DNA of 64,000 bases from Streptomyces platensis (GTDB lineage Bacteria; Actinomycetota; Actinomycetes; Streptomycetales; Streptomycetaceae): NCBI RefSeq assembly GCF_008704855.1, contig NZ_CP023691.1, positions 8,246,001 to 8,310,000 of the forward strand. Reading direction: 5' to 3'. The position numbers were made by a program, and so were the translations under genes. Under the pieces are notes generated by a model that was not told where the DNA came from, ran no database searches, and was given only the letters and a program-made list of their open reading frames with translations. Within the stretch, counting starts at the first letter, position 1. Each line of letters opens with the position of its first letter. This document shows, one piece after another, positions 41,917 to 50,610 of the stretch.

Positions 41917-42978
41917 TCAGTCCCGGCGGGCGATCACCCGGTAGGCGTTGGAGAGACGGGTGCGCCGGGTGAGCGGCGCGAGCAGGATGTCCATTCCGAA
42001 GAGGACGAGCAGGGCGGGTGCGGCGGCCAGCAGGGCCAGCCTGCGGACCCAGCGGCTGACCGGGCCGGGTTTTCTGGGCAGCCACGGCAGATCCTCGCCC
42101 GGCAGCACGCAGTTGAGCACGTTCACGGCCGCGGAGGTCAGATCCGTCGGGATGTGCGGCTCCCGCCGGTCGATGGCCACCACGGTGAAGCCCTGCTCGG
42201 TCAGCGCGCCGCAGAGGTTGTCCAGGGGGATGAGGTGCAGATGCTGTGGCTGGAGCCAGGGGCCCCACCAGCGGCCGAGTAACCGGGCGGCGGCGGACTG
42301 GGGGTCGGGTACCTCGATCAGGAGGTGCCCGCCGCGCCGCAGCGCCGTATGCGCGGCGGCCAGCTCCTGCCGTGGCGCCAGCGTGTGTTCCAGGTAGTGG
42401 TACATGCTCACCACGTCGTACTGAGAGGTGAGTTGGCCCGCCAGACCGGCGAAGGAACCCCGGTAGGCACGGGCGATCCGGCCGTTGCGTACGCCGATCT
42501 CGACGCCTTCGCCCCAGTCGAGCCCGTGGAATTCGGTACGCGGGTGGATTCTCCGGGCCTCGGCGCAGAAGTGGCCGTGGCCGGTACCCACGTCCAGCCA
42601 GCGTGCGGGGCGGCCGAACGGGAGCAGTGCCCGCGCGCGGGCCCGGTAGAGCTTGACCGCGAGGGGCGAGGCGGCCATCCGCGCCATCGTTGCCTCTCCC
42701 AGGCCGTCGTAGCAGTCGCGGTAGTAGAAATCCAGCCCGTCCGCGCTCAGCCGGGGGTTCTGGAATACGTGCCCGCAGTTGCGGCACTGGTCGAGTACGA
42801 AGTTCCCCGGTTTGCGCTGGGGATGGTTGGTGGTGCGCAGACGGCGGCGCAGGCGGGCGGAGGTGCACCAGGGGCAGGTGGCGCGCTCCGGATCGAAGAA
42901 CCGGTCCAGCCCGTGTGCCAGCTCGTCCTGGTAGCGGGGTCTGTGGGCGGCGATCTGCTCGCTTCGCTTGTTCGTCAC
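41917..42978 (-). CDS. class I SAM-dependent methyltransferase with N-terminal zinc-binding motif
   Basis: A 353-residue enzyme. N-terminal Cys pairs 'CPWC' and 'CRNCGHVF' resemble the Zn module of sugar C-methyltransferases. The SAM-binding motif is 'WLDVGTGHGHFC', then 'YDVVSMYHYLEHTLAP' and 'LLIEVPDPQSAAARLLG'. The C-terminus has one hydrophobic segment ('LALLAAAPALLVLFGMDIL') suggesting membrane association. A methyltransferase for a lipid-linked glycan or glycolipid would fit its neighbours, a GT and an acyltransferase. Substrate is unproven. Confidence 0.84.
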   Translation of the reverse strand: MTNKRSEQIAAHRPRYQDELAHGLDRFFDPERATCPWCTSARLRRRLRTTNHPQRKPGNFVLDQCRNCGHVFQNPRLSADGLDFYYRDCYDGLGEATMARMAASPLAVKLYRARARALLPFGRPARWLDVGTGHGHFCAEARRIHPRTEFHGLDWGEGVEIGVRNGRIARAYRGSFAGLAGQLTSQYDVVSMYHYLEHTLAPRQELAAAHTALRRGGHLLIEVPDPQSAAARLLGRWWGPWLQPQHLHLIPLDNLCGALTEQGFTVVAIDRREPHIPTDLTSAAVNVLNCVLPGEDLPWLPRKPGPVSRWVRRLALLAAAPALLVLFGMDILLAPLTRRTRLSNAYRVIARRD

Positions 42979-43208
42979 GGGGAGCCCCTTTCAGCTGTAG
43001 TCCTGGTGGCGTGGGCGTGGCTGTCGGTATGGACGGTGGACGCGATACGCGAGGTTGGAATCCCTCGGCCGTACGGCCGGCAGACCGAGCCGGACCGTCG
43101 GGTCGGGACGGGCGGCCGGCTGCCGGTGCGCCGCTCCGAGCGCGCACCGCGAGGGGAGGGCCGGGCGGGGCAGCCGCGGTCGCGGCCGGCCGGGGCACCG
43201 TCCGGCGT

Positions 43209-44372
43209 TCACGAGGCCGCTGCCGTACGGGTGCGGTTGCGCGCACGGGCACGTGGTGTGGAGAACCGGCGCACGCAGGGGCGCTCCACCCCCGCGTACA
43301 GCAGCCATGAGGCCAGCAGGACGACGGGGAGGCCGACCAGCACCACACCGAGATTGCTCCAGCCGTGCCCGCGCAGCCCCAGGTAGAGCAGCCCCAGCAC
43401 CAGGAAGTGCACGAGGTACATGGCGTAGGAGAGTTCACCGAGGAACACGCAGGGCCGGGTGCGCAGCAGCGAGCGCCGGTCGCGCAGATCCAGCTCCGCG
43501 GTCGCGTACACGAGTATGACGAGCGGTGCCACGGTCGAGGCCGCGTACAGGAAGCGCTGCGGCAGAATCGCGGGGTTCATGATGACCGCGCTGATGACAC
43601 CGAGCGCGGCCGGCAGCACACCCATCCGCGGGATCCGCAGGCCCGACGAGGCGATCCGCGCCGCCATCATCCCGAGCACGAACTCGGGCAGCCGGACGAT
43701 CGGCAGCATGTACAGAAACCAGTACTCGGGAAAGGAGGAACCATCAGGGTTGACCACGAGCGCACAGAACAACGGCAACGACCAGACGACCGCGATCGCC
43801 GTTGCCGCGCCGATCAGCAGTCCACGGGGCGACAGCCGCTCGACCCTGGGCAGCAGTACGGGGAAGAGGAAGTAGAAGAACATCTCGGCGGCGAGAGACC
43901 AGGAAACCGGGTTGCCCGCGGAGACGAAAAGGTGGCTGGGGACCCAGGTGTGCACCAGGAAGAGGCTGGCCAGATCGGCTGCTATCCCGGAGCCCGTCCT
44001 GACGGCCGCCGTACCGCCACAGGCCAGCGCGGCGACCACCACACACCAGGTGAGGACGTGATTGGGAAAGATCTTCGCGGCCCGTCTACGCCAGAAGGCG
44101 CGTGCGGTGTCGCCCGGGCGGGCCGAGTGCGTCAGCACATAGCCGCTGAGAATGAAGAACAGCGAAACCGCGCTTCCGCCCAGCCACACTTCGGGCCCGA
44201 GGGTCTCGGCGAGATGCGGATCGATCATCAGCCTGCTGTGCGTATAGAGGACCCCGACCGCGGCGGCGAAGCGCAGACCGGTCAGCGAAGGCAACCGTTT
44301 GGGGACGCCGGACGCGCTGTCCGCGGCCGGCGGTGGGGCCTCCCCGTGCTCGGCAAGGGGGCGTCCTGCCAT
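43209..44372 (-). CDS. OafA/YrhL-type membrane acyltransferase (acyltransferase 3)
   Basis: A 387-residue integral membrane enzyme with about ten helices that transfers acyl groups to sugars, peptidoglycan or antibiotics. It starts 'RLPSLTGLRFAAAVGVLYTH' (catalytic-region His), 'FFILSGYVLTHSARPGD', 'FWRRRAAKIFPNHVLTW' (R-X10-H-like motif) and ends 'ELSYAMYLVHFLVLGLLYLGL' before a basic tail. ATG 44372 was chosen before the variable Pro-rich tip. Part of a three-gene minus-strand group with the methyltransferase and GT1 genes. Confidence 0.87.
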   Translation of the reverse strand: MAGRPLAEHGEAPPPAADSASGVPKRLPSLTGLRFAAAVGVLYTHSRLMIDPHLAETLGPEVWLGGSAVSLFFILSGYVLTHSARPGDTARAFWRRRAAKIFPNHVLTWCVVVAALACGGTAAVRTGSGIAADLASLFLVHTWVPSHLFVSAGNPVSWSLAAEMFFYFLFPVLLPRVERLSPRGLLIGAATAIAVVWSLPLFCALVVNPDGSSFPEYWFLYMLPIVRLPEFVLGMMAARIASSGLRIPRMGVLPAALGVISAVIMNPAILPQRFLYAASTVAPLVILVYATAELDLRDRRSLLRTRPCVFLGELSYAMYLVHFLVLGLLYLGLRGHGWSNLGVVLVGLPVVLLASWLLYAGVERPCVRRFSTPRARARNRTRTAAAS

Positions 44373-44838
44373 GGCGGTTGACTCGGACGACGGACCGGGA
44401 TGAGGGTGCACGAGGGGCCTCCTGCGGGGGGGGAACTCCCGGGCCCGAGGCACCACTCATTGACGTATGGCTGCGCCGGTGGGTCGCCCGGGATCGGATG
44501 GAAGGACTGGTCCTTGCCCCGTGCGGAGGAATGGGCGGCCCGTCGCGCGGATAGCACGATTGACCCACCGCGGCACGCTCCGTGCATAGGGAGGGTGCCC
44601 CGATTTCACTCGTACGGTCCAGCGTTTGGTGGCGCCGCCGTACAGGTGATTCCTGCGGTCCTGCGGCCGGGCGGGTGTGGGGCGCGGCGGGGCCAGGAAG
44701 AGATACGTCCGCGCCGCGATGTCATGCCCCCGGGCCGCAGAACGGTGCCGACAGCCCTGAGAGGCTGGGTCAGGAACGACGCGACCGCATCCGGGCCCGA
44801 CCCCCTTGCCCGGTCCAACCGCCACCAGAGGTTCCGAG
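44373..44838. other. divergent intergenic region
   Basis: 466 bp between the acyltransferase and the secreted protease genes. It includes a run of eight G residues at 44427-44434. No palindrome of note and no small gene with convincing coding character were seen. Confidence 0.5.
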
Positions 44839-45918
44839 TTGAAGCACACCCGCGTATCGACGCCCCGCACCGTCCTCACCGGTGCCGCTCTGGTGGTGGC
44901 CCTGACCGCCGCCACGCTCACCCTGAAGACCGCTGAGGCCGCCCCCGCCAAGGCCCCTGATCCGCCGACGGCCGCCGTCGCCGGACAGCGCGCCAAGGGC
45001 ATCAGCTCCACCCTCGGTGCCGACGGCGCGGGCGCCTACTACGACGCCAAGCACCGCAAGCTCATCGTCAATGTCACCACCGAGGCCGCCGCGGCCAAGG
45101 CGCGAGCCGCCGGTGCCGAAGTCAGGGTGGTCAAACACTCGCTCGCCTCGCTGGACGCCGCACGCGCGACCCTCAAGAGGCAGGCCACCATCCCCGGCAC
45201 CTCCTGGGGGATGGACCCCAGGAGCAACAAGGTGGTCATCACCGCCGACCGCACGGTCCGGGGCGACAAGCTGGCGCAGCTCAAGCGGGTCGCCGCCGCG
45301 CTCGGTGACCGGGCCGTCCTCAGACAGTCCACGGGCACCCTCCGGCCGCTGATCGCCGGCGGCGACGCCATCTGGGGGACCCGGGCGCGCTGCTCGCTCG
45401 GCTTCAACGTCACCAGGGGCGGACAGCCGTACTTCCTGACCGCGGGGCACTGCACCAACGCCGTACGGAGCTGGTCCGCGACACAGGGCGGCGAGGAGAT
45501 CGCGGTGACGGAGGCCGGCACCTTCCCCGGTGACGACTACGGGATCGTGAAGTACGCCGCCGCCGGCATCGTGCACCCCGGCCAGGTGGATCTCCACAAC
45601 GGCAGCATGCAGTCCATCACCCGGGCAGGCGATCCGATCGTGGGCCAGAAGGTGCAGCGCAGCGGCGGCTCCACGCATGTGCACGACGGTGACGTCATCG
45701 CACTCGAAGTGACCGCCAACTACCAGGAGGGCGCGGTCGACGGTCTGATCCAGGCGACCATCTGCGCGGAGGCCGGGGACAGCGGCGGCTCGCTCTTCGA
45801 GGGCGATACCGCGCTCGGAATCACCTCGGGCGGCCGGGGCGACTGCTCCGCGGGCGGGGTGACCTACTACCAGCCCGTCCGCGAGGCCCTCGAAAAGACC
45901 GGGGCGCAGCTCGGCTGA
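44839..45918 (+). CDS. streptogrisin-type secreted serine protease (S1 family) with propeptide
   Basis: A 359-residue prepro-protease. Signal peptide (residues 1-36, 'VLTGAALVVALTAATLTLKTAEA-A'), then an alpha-lytic-protease-type pro-region ('GAYYDAKHRKLIVNVTTEAAAAKARAAGA'). The mature enzyme should begin at 'IAGGDAIWG', as in streptogrisins. Catalytic triad: His in 'LTAGHCTN', Asp in 'GDDYGIVKY', Ser in 'AEAGDSGGSLF'. Paired Cys flank the His and Ser regions. TTG 44839 was chosen for length and AGAGG upstream. Two tandem hairpins follow the stop. It acts extracellularly in protein degradation; P1 preference is not predictable by eye. Confidence 0.9.
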   Translation: MKHTRVSTPRTVLTGAALVVALTAATLTLKTAEAAPAKAPDPPTAAVAGQRAKGISSTLGADGAGAYYDAKHRKLIVNVTTEAAAAKARAAGAEVRVVKHSLASLDAARATLKRQATIPGTSWGMDPRSNKVVITADRTVRGDKLAQLKRVAAALGDRAVLRQSTGTLRPLIAGGDAIWGTRARCSLGFNVTRGGQPYFLTAGHCTNAVRSWSATQGGEEIAVTEAGTFPGDDYGIVKYAAAGIVHPGQVDLHNGSMQSITRAGDPIVGQKVQRSGGSTHVHDGDVIALEVTANYQEGAVDGLIQATICAEAGDSGGSLFEGDTALGITSGGRGDCSAGGVTYYQPVREALEKTGAQLG

Positions 45919-45942
45919 CCCGGCCGGACCGCACGACATAGG

Positions 45943-46012
45943 CCGGGGACCGCTCGCCACGCGGTCCCCGGAGAACCACGGGCCTGTCCGGCGATCAGGG
46001 TCGGACAGGCCC
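45943..46012 (+). terminator. two tandem hairpin terminators after the protease gene
   Basis: Hairpin 1: 11-bp perfect stem CCGGGGACCGC / GCGGTCCCCGG (45943-45971). Hairpin 2: 11-bp perfect stem GGGCCTGTCCG / CGGACAGGCCC (45980-46012). Tandem terminators suggest high transcription of the protease gene. Confidence 0.82.
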
Positions 46013-46127
46013 CGGCACCGCCGTGATCAGGCCACCTGTCGGGACGTCAGCCGGCAGGTGAAAGAGTGTCCCCTTGAGCGACGACGGAGCCCGCTGGCGG
46101 GCCGGGGGCGGACGAGGTGGGGCACGC

Positions 46128-47978
46128 ATGAATGCGCAGGGGCGGGAGAACGACGGCCGGGGGCAAGGGGGCCACGTCCTGCCGGATGACACGGTCCCGC
46201 TGCGGTCGGGCCTGGGGGACCAGCACGCGACCACGTCCCGAGAGGCGTACGACGGCGGGGCAGGAAACCCGGCGGGTGAGCAGCGCGCTCCTATCCCGAC
46301 CCCGGCCGGTGAGCCGATACCCGAGCCGAAGCGGTCGGGGAGTGGCGCCTCGGGTCTGCTGAAGTCCAGCGCCGTCATGGCGGCGGGCACCTTCGTCTCC
46401 CGCATCACCGGTTTTCTCCGGACGCTCGTGATGGCCGCGGCGATCGGCGTCGGCACCCTCAACGACTCCTACCAGGTCGCCAATGTCCTGCCCACGATGA
46501 TCTACATCCTGGTCGGCGGCGGTGCGCTGAACGCCGTCTTCGTGCCGCAACTCGTGCGTGCCATGAAGCAGGACGACGACGGCGGCGACGCGTACGCCAA
46601 CCGTCTGATCACCCTGGTCATGGTGGTGCTGGGGAGCGTCACGGTCCTCTGTGTGCTGGCGGCGCCGCTGCTGGTGCACATGATGTCGCCGGATATCGCC
46701 GCTGACCCGCGCCGGATGGCGGTCACGGTGGCCTTCGCCCGGTACTGCCTGCCCACCATGTTCTTCATGGGCGCACATGTGGTGCTCGGCCAGATCCTCA
46801 ACGCCCGGGGCCGCTTCGGCGCGATGATGTGGACCCCGGTGCTCAACAACATCCTGATCATCGCCACCTTCGGCGGCTTCATCTGGGCCTTCGGCAGCTT
46901 CACCGACTCCCGCGTCAGTCCCGCCACCATCACCCCCGAAGGGGTCCGGCTCCTGGGCCTCGGCACTCTCCTGGGCCTCGCCGTACAAGCACTGGCGATG
47001 CTGCCATATCTGCGCGACGCCCGGTTCCGGCTCCGCCCGCGCTTCGACTTCCACGGTCATGGCCTGGGCAGGGCCATGGGCCTGGCCAAATGGACGCTGC
47101 TCTTCGTCCTCGTCAACCAGGCCGGCCTGATCGTCGTCACACAACTCGCCACCAAGGCCGGCTCCCTCGCCGAACGGGCCGGGCACAGCGGCTCCGGCAT
47201 CACCGCCTACAACTACGCCCTGCTGCTGTGGCAGATGCCGCAGGCCATCATCACCGTGTCGGTGATGACCGCGGTGCTGCCTCGGATGTCGCGTGCGGTG
47301 CAGGACGAGAACGTGGCCGCGATCCGCGACGACATCTCCTATGGACTGCGGACCTCCGCCGTCGCCATCGTGCCGTGCGCGTTCGCCTTCCTGGCGCTGG
47401 GTGTGCCGATGGCCACGCTGCTCTACGCCGGCTCCGACGCCGAGGGCGCCCGGGGCATCGGCTACGTCCTCATGGCCTTCGGCCCGGGGCTCATTCCCTA
47501 CTCGGTGCAGTACGTCGTCCTGCGCGGCTTCTACGCCTACGAGGACACCAAAACCCCCTTCTACAACACCGTCATCGTCGCCGCGGTGAACGCCGCCGCG
47601 TCCGGGGCGTGCTTCGTCCTCCTCCCGGCCCGCTGGGCCGTCGCGGGCATGGCCGCCTCCTACGGTCTGGCCTACGCGGTCGGGGTCGGCACCGCCTGGC
47701 GCCGACTGCGCAAGCGGCTGGGCGGCGATCTGGACGGCGCGCGTGTGCTGCGCACCTATGCCCGGCTGAGCGCCGCGGCGATTCCCGCGGCGCTCGCCGG
47801 CGGCGGTGTGGCCTACGGGCTCACCCGGGCCGTCGGCAGTGGCGCCCTGGGCTCGCTTGTGACGCTGCTGGCCGGCGGGTGCGTCCTGCTCGGTGTCTTC
47901 GTACTCCTCGCGCACTGGATGCGGGTGGCCGAGCTCAGCGCCATGGTCGGCATGGTTCGGGGACGCCTCGGCCGCTGA
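46128..47978 (+). CDS. murJ: MviN/MurJ-family lipid II flippase
   Basis: A 616-residue polytopic membrane protein with about 14 helices after a long, disordered, charged N-terminal tail (residues 1-75). It shows 'AVMAAGTFVSRITGFLRTLVMAAAIG', 'YILVGGGALNAVFVPQLVRAM', 'WTPVLNNILIIATFGGFIW' and 'YNYALLLWQMPQAIITVSVMTAVLPRMS', all typical of MurJ. Family role: translocation of lipid-linked peptidoglycan precursor. ATG 46128 has GAGGTGGGG upstream; TTG 46074 would add 18 residues. Streptomyces usually carry several MviN paralogues and the essential one normally lies near parAB, so this may be an accessory flippase. Confidence 0.85.
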   Translation: MNAQGRENDGRGQGGHVLPDDTVPLRSGLGDQHATTSREAYDGGAGNPAGEQRAPIPTPAGEPIPEPKRSGSGASGLLKSSAVMAAGTFVSRITGFLRTLVMAAAIGVGTLNDSYQVANVLPTMIYILVGGGALNAVFVPQLVRAMKQDDDGGDAYANRLITLVMVVLGSVTVLCVLAAPLLVHMMSPDIAADPRRMAVTVAFARYCLPTMFFMGAHVVLGQILNARGRFGAMMWTPVLNNILIIATFGGFIWAFGSFTDSRVSPATITPEGVRLLGLGTLLGLAVQALAMLPYLRDARFRLRPRFDFHGHGLGRAMGLAKWTLLFVLVNQAGLIVVTQLATKAGSLAERAGHSGSGITAYNYALLLWQMPQAIITVSVMTAVLPRMSRAVQDENVAAIRDDISYGLRTSAVAIVPCAFAFLALGVPMATLLYAGSDAEGARGIGYVLMAFGPGLIPYSVQYVVLRGFYAYEDTKTPFYNTVIVAAVNAAASGACFVLLPARWAVAGMAASYGLAYAVGVGTAWRRLRKRLGGDLDGARVLRTYARLSAAAIPAALAGGGVAYGLTRAVGSGALGSLVTLLAGGCVLLGVFVLLAHWMRVAELSAMVGMVRGRLGR

Positions 47979-48012
47979 ACCGGGGCCGGAGCGGCCGAAG
48001 GACTCGCGACCG

Positions 48013-48444
48013 TCAGTCGGCGAAGCGGCGGACGTAACGCTTCTGCCAGGGGGTTTCCACGGCCCGGGGATCGTAGTTCCGGCGTACGAAGTCCACCGCC
48101 TCGCCGGCCGGAACGCCGTCCAGAACAGCGAGACAGGCGAGCGCCGTGCCGGTCCGGCCACGGCCCCCGGCGCAGGCGACCTCGACACGTGCGGTGTCGG
48201 CACGCGCCCAGGCCGCACGGAGCACCGCTCGCGCCTCGGCGTGACTGCTGGGCAGCCGGAAGTCGGGCCAGCGCAGCCACCGGGATTCCCAGGGGACCTC
48301 GGGTGGCTGCTTGCCGAGGAGATGGACGGCGAAGTCCGGCGTCGGGCCCTCCGGCAGTGGCCGGCTGAGTCCCCGGCCTCGGATCAGACGACCGGAAGGA
48401 AGCCTCAGGACTCCGGCGTCGGCAGCGTTCCAGGTAGCGGTCAT
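48013..48444 (-). CDS. protein tyrosine phosphatase family protein
   Basis: A 143-residue cysteine phosphatase. The signature Cys-X5-Arg loop is 'VACAGGRGRTGTALACL', with the dual-specificity-type Asp perhaps in 'WPDFRLP'. 'GEAVDFVRRNYDPRAVETPWQKRYVRRF' is the usual closing helix of this small bacterial subgroup. It converges on the MurJ gene with only 34 bp between stops. Substrate unknown. Confidence 0.82.
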   Translation of the reverse strand: MTATWNAADAGVLRLPSGRLIRGRGLSRPLPEGPTPDFAVHLLGKQPPEVPWESRWLRWPDFRLPSSHAEARAVLRAAWARADTARVEVACAGGRGRTGTALACLAVLDGVPAGEAVDFVRRNYDPRAVETPWQKRYVRRFAD

Positions 48445-48878
48445 CCGCACACCGTAGCGGTGAAAGCGATCAAGAACGGGTCATTCAGCGGTAGTTGGTG
48501 CCGCTCACCCCTGAGGACAGCCGGCGGCCGGTGCGCGCTCGGCGTATCAGGGTCGGAGCGAGCCGAGCGGCAGCGCCGGTGTTTTGCGGCGCCTCCGATG
48601 CGCGCTCTGCCATTCGAGTGAGGGGGCGTCAAGGCGCTTGCAGCTGTGCTCACCCCAATGGATAACTGGTCCCATTCCAATCCGGTGGGCTGCCCATTCC
48701 TCTCGGGGGAGTGGCAACGTGCCTGCCCTTGTGCCCGATTGAGAGTGCAGGCGGCGATGCGGCCCTGGCATCCGCGGCAGGCGCCCTCCCACGCTTGAGG
48801 AAGTGCCTGCACCACTCGGTGCCCCTTCGCGGGAACCGGCTGGTGCGGTAGCTCACGCCACCTCTTTCTGGGGGCGTC
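48445..48878. other. intergenic region
   Basis: 434 bp between the divergent phosphatase and beta-helix protein genes. No small gene with convincing coding character was seen; base composition is slightly lower in G+C around 48640-48720. A promoter for the beta-helix protein is expected here but no hexamers were recognised with confidence. Confidence 0.45.
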
Positions 48879-49571
48879 ATGCGAACTGTCCGCACGTTGC
48901 GATCCCTCCTCGCGATCTGCGCGCTGACCCTGGGACTGACCGTGGCGATGGCTGCGGCTCCGACCAAGGCACACGCTCAGGTCCCGGTCCTGTGCAGCGA
49001 GACCTCACTGGTGAACGCGATCAACTCGGCCAATGCGGCCGGCGGGGACACCCTGGCACTGTTTCCGTTCTGCACCTACCAGCTCACCAGCGCTCACGGG
49101 ACCTCACCTCACGGGGCGGTGGGACTGCCGCCGATCACCACCCCGATCACCCTGCTGGGTCTGGGAGTCACCATCACCCGCGCCTCCGGCGCGCCGGCCT
49201 TCCGGATTCTCCAGGTGGAGGGCGCCGCGAACGTGCCGGGAACCAAGGGACAGTTGAGTGCGGTGGGTCTCACCATCCGCGGCGGCAGCGCGGTGTCTCC
49301 GTACCCGGGAGGCGGGCTCTCGAACCTGGGCGGCACGGTCTCGATGCTCTCCAGCTCCGTCACCGGCAACACCGCCGTCGCCGGGGGCGGCATCTACAAC
49401 GACAACGGCAGCATCACGCTGGCCGCCAGCTCCGTCACCGGTAACCAGGCCACCTCCAGCGGGGGCGGCATCTACGTCAACTCGGGTGGTGTGACGTTGC
49501 TGGGCACGGTGGTGCGCGACAACACCCCGGACAACTGTGCTCCGTCAGGCAGCGTCGTGAGCTGCACCTGA
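48879..49571 (+). CDS. secreted right-handed beta-helix repeat protein
   Basis: A 230-residue exported protein. Signal peptide (residues 1-34, 'LAICALTLGLTVAMAAAPTKAHA-Q'). The mature part has short repeats of the Pmp-like type: 'GGGLSNLGGTVSMLSSSVTGNTAVAGGGIYNDNGSI' and 'ASSVTGNQATSSGGGIYVNSGG' (GGGIYN and SSVTGN units). It ends with a Cys pair near the C-terminus (NCAPSGSVVSC). It is probably an extracellular adhesion or surface fibre element. It precedes two IPT/TIG-repeat genes on the same strand and may form a functional group with them. No catalytic residues are apparent. Confidence 0.78.
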   Translation: MRTVRTLRSLLAICALTLGLTVAMAAAPTKAHAQVPVLCSETSLVNAINSANAAGGDTLALFPFCTYQLTSAHGTSPHGAVGLPPITTPITLLGLGVTITRASGAPAFRILQVEGAANVPGTKGQLSAVGLTIRGGSAVSPYPGGGLSNLGGTVSMLSSSVTGNTAVAGGGIYNDNGSITLAASSVTGNQATSSGGGIYVNSGGVTLLGTVVRDNTPDNCAPSGSVVSCT

Positions 49572-49699
49572 CGGTCGGCCGAGGTCTCGGCCACCTGCTC
49601 CACCAGGCAACACCCTCCCCGCAACCGTCGACGGCGAAGGCCGCCGTCCGGTTTCGGTTGAGCACTTCCTCTCACACACCTCACCGAAGGAGCACCATC

Positions 49700-50443
49700 A
49701 TGCCCATCTCTCCCAACCAGGGATCGACCGGCGGCGGGACCACGGTCGTCATCACCGGTACCAACCTCGGCGGCGCCACCGCCGTGAAGTTCGGCACGAA
49801 GAACGCCACCATCACCGCCAACACCCCCACCTCGGTCACCGTGACCTCGCCGTCCGGCACCGGCACCGTACCGGTGACGGTGACCACCCCGGGCGGGACC
49901 AGTAACCCGCTTCAGTTCTTCTACGTCGGCGCACCGTTCAAGTCCTCCCTGGCGCCGGTGAGCGGCGTCACCGCGGGCGGCGATACCGTCACCATCAACG
50001 GCAGCGGCCTGAGCACCGCCACCGCGGTCAACTTCGGTGCCACCGCCGCCACCCCGACCGTGGTCAACGACGGCCAGCTGACCGTCACCGTGCCGGCGGG
50101 TGCGGCACCCGGACCGGTGAGTGTCTCGGTCACCACCGCCGGCGGCACCAACAACGGCCTGACGTACACCTACATCGACGCGCCCACGATCGTCAGTCTG
50201 AACCCCACCTCCGGTCCGGCGAGCGGCGGCACAGTCGTGACACTCACCGGCACCAACCTCAGCACCACCCAGTCGGTCGACTTCGGCGGCACCCTCGCGC
50301 CGTTCTCCGTCCTCAGCGACACCAGCCTCTCGGTCGTCACCCCGCCCGGAACCGCCGGTGCCGTGGATGTCACCGTGACCACCAGCGGTGGCAGCGCCAC
50401 TGCCGTCGGCGGCTTCACCTACATCGCCGGACCCGGCATCTGA
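49700..50443 (+). CDS. IPT/TIG-repeat protein (three repeats)
   Basis: A 247-residue all-beta protein of three IPT/TIG (Ig-like) domains of about 82 residues. Each begins with a variant of 'SP.SG...GGT.V.ITGTNL' and ends with 'VTTPGGTSN..FFYV'. No signal peptide or membrane anchor is visible from the ATG at 49700, which has AAGGAG 8 nt upstream, so how it leaves the cell (if it does) is unclear. It lies 128 bp after the beta-helix gene and 167 bp before the seven-repeat paralogue, separated from it by a strong hairpin. Function unknown; a structural or binding role is likely. Confidence 0.82.
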   Translation: MPISPNQGSTGGGTTVVITGTNLGGATAVKFGTKNATITANTPTSVTVTSPSGTGTVPVTVTTPGGTSNPLQFFYVGAPFKSSLAPVSGVTAGGDTVTINGSGLSTATAVNFGATAATPTVVNDGQLTVTVPAGAAPGPVSVSVTTAGGTNNGLTYTYIDAPTIVSLNPTSGPASGGTVVTLTGTNLSTTQSVDFGGTLAPFSVLSDTSLSVVTPPGTAGAVDVTVTTSGGSATAVGGFTYIAGPGI

Positions 50444-50500
50444 CCGGACCCTGAGCCGCCGATGGCCTGGTCCTGCGACCAGGCGGGGGCGGACAACCTG

Positions 50501-50530
50501 CCCGGACAGGGAGCACCGTCCCTGTCCGGG
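50501..50530 (+). terminator. hairpin terminator between the two IPT/TIG genes
   Basis: Perfect 12-bp stem (CCCGGACAGGGA / TCCCTGTCCGGG) with a 6-nt loop. A smaller 7-bp hairpin (CCTGGTC-CTGC-GACCAGG, 50466-50483) precedes it. Confidence 0.8.
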
Positions 50531-50610
50531 CGCTCTCTCCCTTCCCATGACGAGCCTCGGTCCGGTACCTCTCCGCAGGGGCCGGCCGGGGCTCACGCCC
50601 ACGAAGGACC

